Below, piece by piece: positions 23,921-31,706 of a stretch of 64,000 nucleotides of DNA. The translations under genes and the position numbers were made by a program. The number at the start of each line of letters is the position of its first letter. Positions within the stretch are counted from its first letter, which is position 1. Under the pieces are notes generated by a model. That model searched no databases, was not told where the DNA came from, and saw only the letters and a program-made list of their open reading frames with translations. This DNA comes from JABCPE02 sp963530295. GTDB taxonomy: Bacteria > Bacteroidota > Bacteroidia > Flavobacteriales > Weeksellaceae. The stretch covers positions 8,717 to 72,716 of the forward strand of contig CAUSCF010000007.1 of NCBI GenBank assembly GCA_963530295.1, given 5' to 3'.

Positions 23921-25306
23921 TTAAATATGAATAACCTCTCCATAGGCTGCCGCTACAGCTTCCATTACCGCTTCAGAAAGCGTAGGATGCGGATGGACAG
24001 TTTTTAGGATTTCGTGTCCCGTGGTTTCTAATTTTCTAGCTGCCACAGCCTCTGCTATCATTTCGGTAACGCCTGTTCCTATCATATGACAGCCAAGCCA
24101 TTCGCCGTATTTCGCATCGAAAATTACTTTCACAAATCCGTCTGTATCTCCATTTGCAGTAGCTTTTCCACTTGCAGAGAATGGGAATTTTCCTACTTTT
24201 ATTTCGTAGCCTTTTTCTTTCGCCTGCTTCTCTGTAAGCCCTACTGACGCTATCTCTGGCGTACAGTATGTACATCCTGGGATATTACCGTAGTCTATAC
24301 GCTCTACATCTAGCCCTTTTATTTTCTCCACGCAGGTAATTCCTTCTGCTGATGCCACATGCGCTAGAGCCTGAGTAGGAAGGATATCTCCTATCGCATA
24401 ATATCCTGACACGGAAGTTCTGTACCATTCATCCACTACTACTCTGCCCTTTTCAGTTTTAATGCCAACTTCTTCCAGACCGATATTTTCTATATTTGCA
24501 GTAATTCCCACCGCTGAAAGTAGAATATCTGCTTGTAGCTCCACGATACCTTTTTCAGTCTTTACTTGGGCTTTTACTCCCTCGCCAGAGGTATCCACAG
24601 ACTCCACAGAAGCGTTGGTCATTACTTTTATTTTTGCTTTTTTAAAGGATTTTTCCAAATGTTTAGAAACATCCTCATCCTCCACTGGCACGATGTTCGG
24701 CATGAATTCTACAACTGTAACCTGTGTACCCAGCGTAGCATAGAAATACGCAAATTCCACTCCTATCGCTCCAGAACCTACTACTATCATAGATTTAGGC
24801 TGTTTTGGAAGGGTAAGCGCTTGTCTGTATCCTATCACTTTCTTGCCATCCTGAGGAAGATTAGGAAGCTCACGAGAACGAGCCCCTGTCGCCAAAACAA
24901 TATGCTCTGCTGTATATTCTGTAACTGCTCCATCTTTCTCCACAGCTACTTTCTTACCTGGTTTTACTTTGGCTGTCCCGAAGATAACATCTATTTTGTT
25001 CTTTTTCATCAGGAACTCCACGCCTTTGCTCATTTTTTCGGCTACACCGCGGCTTCTTTGGACTACATTAGGAAAGTCAAAACTTGCCTCTACTTTATTT
25101 AAACCAAAATCTTCCGCATGGTTGATATATTTAAAAACGTGTGCTGATTTCAAAAGCGCTTTGGTAGGGATACAGCCCCAGTTAAGGCAGATTCCACCCA
25201 AATTTTCTTTTTCTATAATTGCAGTTTTAAAACCTAACTGTGATGCTCTAATTGCTGTAACATATCCACCAGGACCACTCCCGATGACAATAATATCATA
25301 ATTCAT
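23921..25306 (-). CDS. lpdA: dihydrolipoyl dehydrogenase
   Basis: A 461-residue flavoprotein disulfide reductase, E3 of 2-oxoacid dehydrogenase complexes or the glycine cleavage system. The FAD-binding GSGPGGYVTAIRASQLG near 9 and the redox disulfide GGICLNWGCIPTK (C near 40 and 45) are intact. The NAD-binding VVGSGAIGVEFAY near 178 and the C-terminal HPHPTLSEAV with the catalytic His-Glu pair are also present. No neighbouring E1 or E2 gene, so the complex cannot be told from context. Confidence 0.96.
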   Translation of the reverse strand: MNYDIIVIGSGPGGYVTAIRASQLGFKTAIIEKENLGGICLNWGCIPTKALLKSAHVFKYINHAEDFGLNKVEASFDFPNVVQRSRGVAEKMSKGVEFLMKKNKIDVIFGTAKVKPGKKVAVEKDGAVTEYTAEHIVLATGARSRELPNLPQDGKKVIGYRQALTLPKQPKSMIVVGSGAIGVEFAYFYATLGTQVTVVEFMPNIVPVEDEDVSKHLEKSFKKAKIKVMTNASVESVDTSGEGVKAQVKTEKGIVELQADILLSAVGITANIENIGLEEVGIKTEKGRVVVDEWYRTSVSGYYAIGDILPTQALAHVASAEGITCVEKIKGLDVERIDYGNIPGCTYCTPEIASVGLTEKQAKEKGYEIKVGKFPFSASGKATANGDTDGFVKVIFDAKYGEWLGCHMIGTGVTEMIAEAVAARKLETTGHEILKTVHPHPTLSEAVMEAVAAAYGEVIHI

Positions 25307-25399
25307 GTGATTAACTTTTTTGTTTCTGCGAATTTAATGTTTTATTTTGATTCATCAAATTTAAATGTTTTTTATTTCCGCCTTTACGAAATAGAAACC

Positions 25400-26074
25400 T
25401 CAAGGATAAATCGCCCAAAGGAGAATATTTTTCCCCACGGATTGGAATTTTTCATCCAAAACCTTGAAAACATCAGGAGACACCGCTGGACAGCCCCAGC
25501 TCTCTGGAACACCGCTAGGATAGGGCTCTTCATCAGGAATAATAGACCAAGGATGTATCACGATATCCCTTTTGAGGGCGTTGTTATTGGTCGTTTCCTT
25601 GCCATAAAGCAGGTATTTCTCCCCAAAACTCGGGCTGGGAACTTTCTTCGTACCAATCCAGTATTTACCAAGTGAAGAGCTGTGGCTATTCGGCTGGTTG
25701 CTGAATGCAGGTTTTTCCTTGGAATAATCCCTCGCCGTGGGCTGGCTGCCGCATCCATGACTTACCAAAAAACTATCCGTAATTTTGTCTTTCTTAAAAT
25801 CCCAAATGAACATTCGTTTCTTCCCAGAATGGATAGAAAAGTCTATTAAAACGAAGAAATCGGTAGAAATTTTATTCTTTTTACAATACAAAAGAGCCTC
25901 TTCTGCATATTTTTTGTAATCTGCTGTCCGCTGGGCTGTTTTTTGTATTTTTATTTCTTGTTTTTCCTTGCCTAAACTTTCTGCTCTTGGCATAAAATAA
26001 GCACTTCCCAAGAATAAAAGAACCAATGCAAACAAAAATATCTTTAATTTTTTCACTCTTTTATTTTTATACAA
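25400..26074 (-). CDS. murein L,D-transpeptidase family protein
   Basis: A 224-residue protein with an N-terminal membrane segment or signal (LKIFLFALVLLFLGSAYFM). The C-terminal part carries the catalytic segment of the YkuD-like murein L,D-transpeptidase family: IVIHPWSIIPDEEPYPSG with a histidine, then ESWGCPAVS with the nucleophile cysteine. Such enzymes cross-link or trim peptidoglycan. It stands alone, divergent from queG. Confidence 0.87.
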   Translation of the reverse strand: MYKNKRVKKLKIFLFALVLLFLGSAYFMPRAESLGKEKQEIKIQKTAQRTADYKKYAEEALLYCKKNKISTDFFVLIDFSIHSGKKRMFIWDFKKDKITDSFLVSHGCGSQPTARDYSKEKPAFSNQPNSHSSSLGKYWIGTKKVPSPSFGEKYLLYGKETTNNNALKRDIVIHPWSIIPDEEPYPSGVPESWGCPAVSPDVFKVLDEKFQSVGKNILLWAIYP

Positions 26075-26128
26075 AGTTAATTCTAAAAATTGGATTTTAG
26101 ATTTAAAAACAATACTTTCGCAGAAATT

Positions 26129-27076
26129 ATGTCACAAACAGCAGAGAAATACGCAAAAATCATCAAACAGAAAGCCGAAAAATTTGGGTTTCAGGGATGT
26201 GGTATTTCTAAAGCAGGTTTCCTAGAAGAAGATGCCACAGCGCTGGAAAAGTGGCTGAAAGCAGGCTACAACGGCGAAATGGCATATATGGAAAACTATT
26301 TTGATAAAAGGACAGACCCTAGACTTCTAGTAGAGGGTGCAAAGTCTGTTATCTCGCTGTCTTACAACTATTTCCCTCAATACAAACTAGAAACAGAAAA
26401 TAATTTCAAAATCTCCAAATATGCCTACGGCGAGGACTACCACGATGTGATAAAAGATATTCTCTGCCAAATGATAGCGGAACTGCAGGAAGAAATAGGA
26501 GAATTTGGGTTTAGGGTTTTTACGGATTCTGCGCCTGTTTTAGACCGAGCATGGGCTAGAAAATCTGGAATCGGCTGGGTTGGGAAAAATGCCAATTTGA
26601 TTACTAAAAAACACGGTTCGTTCTTCTTTTTGGCGGAAATCATCTGCGATTTAGAATTAGAAGAAGACGGCGCGACCACAGACCACTGCGGAAGCTGTAG
26701 AAAATGTATAGATGCCTGCCCTACACAAGCCATTGTAAATGAACGAATTATAGACGGAAGCAAATGCATTTCTTACGCTACAATAGAACTAAAAAACGAA
26801 ATTCCAGACTATTTCGAGGGAAAAATGGATGATTGGATTTTTGGGTGTGATGTCTGTCAGGATGTTTGCCCATGGAATAGATTTGCGGCTCCAAATACAG
26901 AACCGAAATTTGCCTTAAAAGAATTCAGCCAACTGAGAAAACCCGATTGGCAGGATTTGACCCAAGAAATTTTCTCTGAAATATTCCGAAAATCTCCCGT
27001 AAAAAGAACCAAATTCTCTGGGCTGATGAGGAACATAAAATTCGTAGAAAAAACAAAGTCAGACCTAGAAGATTAG
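26129..27076 (+). CDS. queG: epoxyqueuosine reductase
   Basis: A 315-residue cobalamin-dependent iron-sulfur enzyme doing the last step of queuosine synthesis in tRNA. ATG at 26129 (MSQTAEKYAKII) is taken; the frame runs 39 bp further up with no ATG. Two [4Fe-4S] sites are visible: CGSCRKCIDACPTQAI near 203 and CDVCQDVCPWN near 255. The cobalamin region has KSVISLSYNYFP and the conserved DSAPVLDRAWARKSGIGWVG. Length fits the short form without the HEAT repeats. Confidence 0.94.
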   Translation: MSQTAEKYAKIIKQKAEKFGFQGCGISKAGFLEEDATALEKWLKAGYNGEMAYMENYFDKRTDPRLLVEGAKSVISLSYNYFPQYKLETENNFKISKYAYGEDYHDVIKDILCQMIAELQEEIGEFGFRVFTDSAPVLDRAWARKSGIGWVGKNANLITKKHGSFFFLAEIICDLELEEDGATTDHCGSCRKCIDACPTQAIVNERIIDGSKCISYATIELKNEIPDYFEGKMDDWIFGCDVCQDVCPWNRFAAPNTEPKFALKEFSQLRKPDWQDLTQEIFSEIFRKSPVKRTKFSGLMRNIKFVEKTKSDLED

Positions 27077-27095
27077 GAATAAATCCTATGCTATT

Positions 27096-27123
27096 TTTGT
27101 TTAAAATAAAAACACTATTTTTG
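27096..27123 (+). promoter_or_regulatory. promoter of the acyl-CoA synthetase gene
   Basis: TTTG at 27096-27099, a 16-nt spacer and TATTTTTG at 27116-27123. The ATG follows 20 nt later. Matches the Bacteroidetes layout with a slightly short spacer. Confidence 0.5.
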
Positions 27124-27143
27124 CGGCTTAAAATTTGAAAGAA

Positions 27144-28916
27144 ATGTCTATTACAAGATTATTCGATATTGCACACAACTCTTTGAAAAAATTCCCAAAA
27201 GATGATGTTTTGGCTACAAAATATGATGGTGTATGGGAAAAAATTTCTACTAAACAGTTTGTAGATTTAGGAGACAAATTTTCCAGAGGACTCCTAAAAT
27301 CGGGCATTACCAAAGGAGACAAAATAGGACTTGTTTCCACTAACAACCGCACAGAATGGTGCATAGCAGACCTAGGAATTTCCCAGATAGGAGCCATCTC
27401 TGTGCCTGTATACCCTACGATAAGTGAGGAGGACTATGTATATATTTTCAACAATGCTGAACTGAAATATTGTTTCGTTTCGGACAAAGATTTGTACGAA
27501 AAATTATTACGAGTAAAAGAGCAAGTGCCTTCATTAGTGGGAATTTTCACTTTTGATGAAGTGGAAGGTGCTGCCAACTGGTCAGAAATTCTAAGCCTTG
27601 GTGAAGATAATTCTAACCAATACGAAGTGGAAGACCTGCGAGACCTTGTAAATGAAGAGGATATCGCTACCATAATATACACCTCTGGAACTACAGGAAG
27701 ACCAAAAGGCGTGATGCTTTCACATAAAAATATCGTTTCTAATGTGTTTGCTGTGGATAGCAGAATTCCAAAGAAAAAAATTGACTACAAGGAAATAAAA
27801 ACCCTAAGCTTCTTGCCTATCTGTCATGTCTTTGAACGGGTGGTGTATTTATACTACCTATACAGTGGATTTTCTATCTATTTTGCGGAAAATATCGATA
27901 AAATAGGTGATAATATGAAAGAGGTAAAACCTCACTATATGAGCGTTGTACCAAGGCTTTTAGAAAAAGTCTATGACAAAATATACAACAAAGGAATCAG
28001 CGCTGGAGGACTTAAGAAAATGATTTTCCTTTGGGCTCTGGGAGTGAACAAAAATTATGAGCTGGGAACTCCTAAAAACCTTAAACAAAGAATAGCTGAC
28101 AGACTTGTTTTCTCCAAATGGAGAGAAGGGCTGGGAGGAAATATCATTACACTGATTTCTGGTTCTGCGGCTCTTTCTAAAAATCTAAATAAAAAATTCC
28201 AAGCAGCGGGAATTCCTATCATTGAAGGATATGGTCTTACCGAAACTTCTCCTGTAATAGCCGTAAACAGCTTTGAAAAGATGAAAATCGGTTCTGTAGG
28301 ACAGCCTTTGGATAATTTAGATGTGAAAATCGACAAAGATGGAGAAATCCTCGTAAAAGGACCTTCCGTAATGAAAGGCTACTACAAAAACCCTGAACAA
28401 ACCAAGGAGGCTTTCTCAGAAGATGGATATTTCAAAACGGGAGACATCGGATACATAGATGATGAAGGATTCCTTATCATCACTGACCGAAAAAAGGAAA
28501 TGTTCAAGACTTCGGGTGGGAAATACATCGCTCCACAAGTAATTGAAAACTTGGCTAAATCATCACGATTTATAGAACAGATAATGGTGGTGGGCGATGG
28601 CGAAAAAATGCCATGTGCGCTAGTTCAGCCAGATTTTACTTTCGTTAAAAGATGGGCAGAAATTCATAAAGTAAATATCGGAACTAAGCCAGAAGAAATG
28701 GTAAAAAGCGCCGAACTAAAACAACGAATAGAAAAAGAAATCACAAAATTAAACGAAAAACTTGGTAACTGGGAGCAAATCAAGAAAATAGAGCTTACAC
28801 CAGATGTGTGGTCTGTAGGAAATGGAATGCTCACTCCTACCATGAAACTGAGAAGAAAAATAATCAAAGAAAAATACATTGATTTATACAACAAACTATA
28901 CGAAAAAGAGGCCTAA
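27144..28916 (+). CDS. long-chain acyl-CoA synthetase (AMP-binding)
   Basis: A 590-residue ANL-superfamily enzyme that activates long-chain fatty acids with ATP and CoA. ATG at 27144 gives the usual N-terminus (MSITRLFDIAH). Motifs: IIYTSGTTGRPKGVMLSH near 180, EGYGLTETSPV near 363, YFKTGDIGYID near 425 and the catalytic lysine in NGMLTPTMKLRRK near the C-terminus. It resembles the bacterial FadD15/long-chain type. The stop codon lies inside a terminator stem, shared with the convergent esterase gene. Confidence 0.94.
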   Translation: MSITRLFDIAHNSLKKFPKDDVLATKYDGVWEKISTKQFVDLGDKFSRGLLKSGITKGDKIGLVSTNNRTEWCIADLGISQIGAISVPVYPTISEEDYVYIFNNAELKYCFVSDKDLYEKLLRVKEQVPSLVGIFTFDEVEGAANWSEILSLGEDNSNQYEVEDLRDLVNEEDIATIIYTSGTTGRPKGVMLSHKNIVSNVFAVDSRIPKKKIDYKEIKTLSFLPICHVFERVVYLYYLYSGFSIYFAENIDKIGDNMKEVKPHYMSVVPRLLEKVYDKIYNKGISAGGLKKMIFLWALGVNKNYELGTPKNLKQRIADRLVFSKWREGLGGNIITLISGSAALSKNLNKKFQAAGIPIIEGYGLTETSPVIAVNSFEKMKIGSVGQPLDNLDVKIDKDGEILVKGPSVMKGYYKNPEQTKEAFSEDGYFKTGDIGYIDDEGFLIITDRKKEMFKTSGGKYIAPQVIENLAKSSRFIEQIMVVGDGEKMPCALVQPDFTFVKRWAEIHKVNIGTKPEEMVKSAELKQRIEKEITKLNEKLGNWEQIKKIELTPDVWSVGNGMLTPTMKLRRKIIKEKYIDLYNKLYEKEA

Positions 28917-28928
28917 AAGTCTCTTTTT
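28903..28928. terminator. bidirectional terminator between convergent genes
   Basis: AAAAAGAG at 28903-28910 pairs with CTCTTTTT at 28921-28928. It overlaps the ends of both genes. Confidence 0.68.
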
Positions 28929-29553
28929 ATTTTTTAAAAAATTCCATTAAATCCATATAATTCCTCGCATCCACACCATGACCGCTCTGATACTCGCGGA
29001 AAGAGAAAAATATACTCAAGTCATACAGCAGTTCCGCACCCTTTTTCCCCCATTCCAGCGGAATGACCATATCATTTACCCCGTGGGAAACAAAGAAAAA
29101 TAAATGCTGATACGCCTTTCTATCCAAAAGATTTTTAATAATCTTCTGTTCTGGATAAGCACTCAGACAGGCTATTTTATGAAACAACTGAGGAAATCTA
29201 AGCGCAAGAGCATAGGATAAAATTCCCCCTTGACTGAATCCACACAGATTAACCGCTCCATTAATTTTATATTTTTCTTTTATTTCTTCTATTGTATTTA
29301 AAATCAGCTCTATAGACTCTTCAGCTTGTGGAACATTTATAAATTTTTCTCTATCCAATAAATCTATATCATACCAGCTAAACCCTCCATTTGGCGTAGT
29401 GTGAGGAGCTTGAAAACTGACTATCAGCCAATCATCGGACAAATCAGGTGTAAAACTAAACAAATCTTTCTCATCACTTCCATATCCATGCAGCAGCACT
29501 AAAATAGGAGTCTGAGCGTGTATATTTTCAGGTTCTCTTACTAAATAATTCAT
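28927..29553 (-). CDS. alpha/beta hydrolase (phospholipase/carboxylesterase type)
   Basis: A 208-residue serine hydrolase. The oxyanion segment LVLLHGYGSDEKDLF lies near 18, the nucleophile serine is in NLCGFSQGGILS near 108, and the aspartate and histidine fall in GVNDMVIPLEWG and YQSGHGVDARN. This is the abhydrolase_2 family, whose members cleave small esters or lysophospholipids. Cytoplasmic; no signal peptide. Substrate unknown. Confidence 0.88.
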   Translation of the reverse strand: MNYLVREPENIHAQTPILVLLHGYGSDEKDLFSFTPDLSDDWLIVSFQAPHTTPNGGFSWYDIDLLDREKFINVPQAEESIELILNTIEEIKEKYKINGAVNLCGFSQGGILSYALALRFPQLFHKIACLSAYPEQKIIKNLLDRKAYQHLFFFVSHGVNDMVIPLEWGKKGAELLYDLSIFFSFREYQSGHGVDARNYMDLMEFFKK

Positions 29554-29586
29554 TTCGCGAATTTATAAAATTTTACAAATAAAAAA

Positions 29587-29609
29587 AGCAAGAGTGTAAT
29601 ACTCTTGCT
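29587..29609 (-). terminator. terminator after the Sel1-repeat gene
   Basis: AGCAAGAGT at 29587-29595 and ACTCTTGCT at 29601-29609 form a perfect 9-bp stem. The A-run on its left is a U-run in the minus-strand transcript. Confidence 0.85.
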
Positions 29610-29617
29610 GTGTGTTT

Positions 29618-30604
29618 TTATCTTGTATATTTACATGCTTCTTGGTATCCGTTTTCACAAGATTTCTTGAACCAATACTTCGCCATTACTTCATCTTTAG
29701 AATCTCCTTCTCCTCTCTGATACATCGCGGCTAGATTGTACTGAGCCATTGTATTTCCTTGTTCTGCAGATTTTTTATACCATTGTTTAGCTGTCGCATA
29801 ATCCTGAGAAACACCTTCTCCTCTGTGATACATCACTGCTAAATTATACTGAGCATCAGCGTTTCCTTGTTCTGCTAACTTGTCAAACCAAAACATAGCT
29901 TTTGCATAGTCTTTCTCTACTCCTTCTCCTTTGTAGTACATCAGAGCCAAATTATGCTGAGCCTCTACTCTTCCCTGCTCTGCAAGTCTTTCAAACCAAA
30001 ATCTTGCTTTTTTATAATCTTTTTCTATTCCTTCTCCTTTATAGTACATCAAAGCTAGATTGTATCTTGCCATCACATTTCCCTGCTCTGCAGCTTTCTC
30101 ATACCAGTATTTAGCATCTTTGTAGTTTTGAGGAACACCTTCCCCTTTGTAATTCATCAATCCTAAATAAAACTGCGCATCTGCATTCCCTAGGTCAGAT
30201 AATCTTTCAAACCAATATTTTGCTTTCTCAAAATTACGAGCTACTCCTTCTCCTTTATAGTAAATTACCCCTAAATTATGCTGAGCTTCAGGATTTCCCT
30301 GCTCTGCTGATTTTTGGTACCAATATTCAGCTTTAGAATAATCTTGGTCTACTCCATCTCCATCAAAATACATCAACCCTAAATAGAACTGCGCATCTTT
30401 ATGCCCTTGTGTAGCTAGTTTTTCGAACCAATAACTTGCTTTTGCATAATTCTGATAAGTTCCCTCTCCTCTGTAATATTTCAGACCTAAATGGTACTGA
30501 GCACCTTTATCACCGCTTTCTGCTATTTCTTCCATTTCCTGCAATGTCTGCCCATTTCCTAAAAAACAAACGAACATTCCCAATAGTAAAATTGTTTTTT
30601 TCAT
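29618..30604 (-). CDS. secreted Sel1-repeat protein
   Basis: A 328-residue protein with a signal peptide (MKKTILLLGMFVCFLG then NGQ) and eight complete Sel1/TPR-like repeats of exactly 36 residues, plus a short remnant at the end. The consensus is A-Q-x-N-L-A-x-M-Y-x-x-G-E-G. Several repeats alternate between WFE(R/K)L and WYxK(S/A)AEQG, which suggests growth by two-repeat blocks. Sel1 proteins act as protein-protein interaction scaffolds. The partner is not apparent. Confidence 0.9.
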   Translation of the reverse strand: MKKTILLLGMFVCFLGNGQTLQEMEEIAESGDKGAQYHLGLKYYRGEGTYQNYAKASYWFEKLATQGHKDAQFYLGLMYFDGDGVDQDYSKAEYWYQKSAEQGNPEAQHNLGVIYYKGEGVARNFEKAKYWFERLSDLGNADAQFYLGLMNYKGEGVPQNYKDAKYWYEKAAEQGNVMARYNLALMYYKGEGIEKDYKKARFWFERLAEQGRVEAQHNLALMYYKGEGVEKDYAKAMFWFDKLAEQGNADAQYNLAVMYHRGEGVSQDYATAKQWYKKSAEQGNTMAQYNLAAMYQRGEGDSKDEVMAKYWFKKSCENGYQEACKYTR

Positions 30605-30662
30605 CTTTTGAATTTAATAATTGTGTAGTAAAAATATCCCTTTTTGCTGATTTTCAGCGGTG

Positions 30663-30670
30663 CAAAGGTA
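30663..30670 (-). promoter_or_regulatory. -7 box before the Sel1-repeat gene
   Basis: TACCTTTG on the minus strand, 58 nt before the ATG. Matches TAnnTTTG. The upstream TTTG box is not clear. Confidence 0.4.
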
Positions 30671-30746
30671 GTGATTTTTTCTTAATTTCAATAATGTATC
30701 TATTGATTATCTTGATATTTCCATGAATTTTGACCTATGATATTTA

Positions 30747-31613
30747 TCAGCCATTCACCGCCTCCACATTTTCTACAACATTCGGAAGGAAGTTTTTAAG
30801 AATGCTTTCTATACCATTTTTCAAAGTAACCACAGAAGAAGGACAGCCGCTGCACGCACCTTGTAGAAGCATTTTTGCTGTTTTTGTCTCTTCATCGAAT
30901 TCTATCAGAGAGATTCTTCCTCCATCGTTTTCTATGGCAGGCGTCACATATTCCTGCAAAATGGCATTTATTTTTTCCTCTGTTTCCGTAAACTGCTTAT
31001 TAGCAACAGATTTTGATGCATCCTGCTGGATTCCTTCGATTTTACTTACTGATTCTCCATTTTTGATAAAATCAGAGAGAAAATTTTGGATTTTCTGTGT
31101 TATTTCCTCCCAAGAAACATCATCAGTCTTGGTAATAGAAATAAAATTATCATTGATAAAAACCTCTTTTACAAAAGGAAAATTCTCAAATAGTCTTTTT
31201 GCCAATGGAACTTTTTCTGCTTCCTGCAAAGATTTCAGTTCCAAAAAACCATCTATCAGCTGATGCTCTGAAACAAATTTTACCACAGATGGATTTGGCG
31301 TTTTCTCTGAATAAAAAATAGGAGCAGTGCTCTCCTCGGAATAGATAATTTCTGGAAAATCATCCAAAGATTCCAATATTATATTTCGCAGATTGTCCGT
31401 CACCAAATCCCATTCTACAATATTTTCCTTGGCTACCGCGATAAAATTAGCTGTAATAAAAATACTTTTCACAAATGGATATTGAAACAATTCCTGAGCC
31501 AGCGGGATATTAGAAACATTGGAATTTCTATCCAGCTCCAAAGAGCCGCTTATAAGAGTCCTATCAGCCACGAATTTAATCACATTAGGATTTTCTGTAT
31601 TTTGGATTTCCAT
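30747..31613 (-). CDS. NifU-domain iron-sulfur scaffold protein
   Basis: A 288-residue protein from ATG at 31613 (MEIQNTENPNVIKFVAD). Two consecutive N-terminal Nfu/NifU_N domains (about 1-85 and 95-185), each with NPxVxKFV near its start, are followed by a C-terminal NifU domain with the cluster-binding CSGCPSS (CxxC). It delivers Fe-S clusters to target enzymes. The doubled N-terminal domain occurs in flavobacterial Nfu proteins. Stands alone. Confidence 0.9.
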   Translation of the reverse strand: MEIQNTENPNVIKFVADRTLISGSLELDRNSNVSNIPLAQELFQYPFVKSIFITANFIAVAKENIVEWDLVTDNLRNIILESLDDFPEIIYSEESTAPIFYSEKTPNPSVVKFVSEHQLIDGFLELKSLQEAEKVPLAKRLFENFPFVKEVFINDNFISITKTDDVSWEEITQKIQNFLSDFIKNGESVSKIEGIQQDASKSVANKQFTETEEKINAILQEYVTPAIENDGGRISLIEFDEETKTAKMLLQGACSGCPSSVVTLKNGIESILKNFLPNVVENVEAVNG

Positions 31614-31637
31614 TTTCTGTAAATTTAAAATAAAGTG

Positions 31638-31645
31638 CAAATATA
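31638..31645 (-). promoter_or_regulatory. -7 box before the NifU-domain gene
   Basis: TATATTTG on the minus strand, 24 nt before the ATG at 31613. Confidence 0.42.
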
Positions 31646-31671
31646 ATATTTTGAACCATCACTACTAAAAG

Positions 31672-31699
31672 AAAAAGCACCCTTTGCAGAGTGCTTTTT
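31672..31699 (-). terminator. terminator after secDF
   Basis: AAAAAGCAC at 31672-31680 pairs with GTGCTTTTT at 31691-31699; an A-run to its left gives the U-run. Confidence 0.78.
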
Positions 31700-31706
31700 T
31701 ACTTTT

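Noticed and set aside
24566..25102. 178-codon ORF opposite lpdA
   Set aside because: lpdA is a strong full-length gene here; the opposite frame is rich in cysteine, histidine and tyrosine and has no motif.
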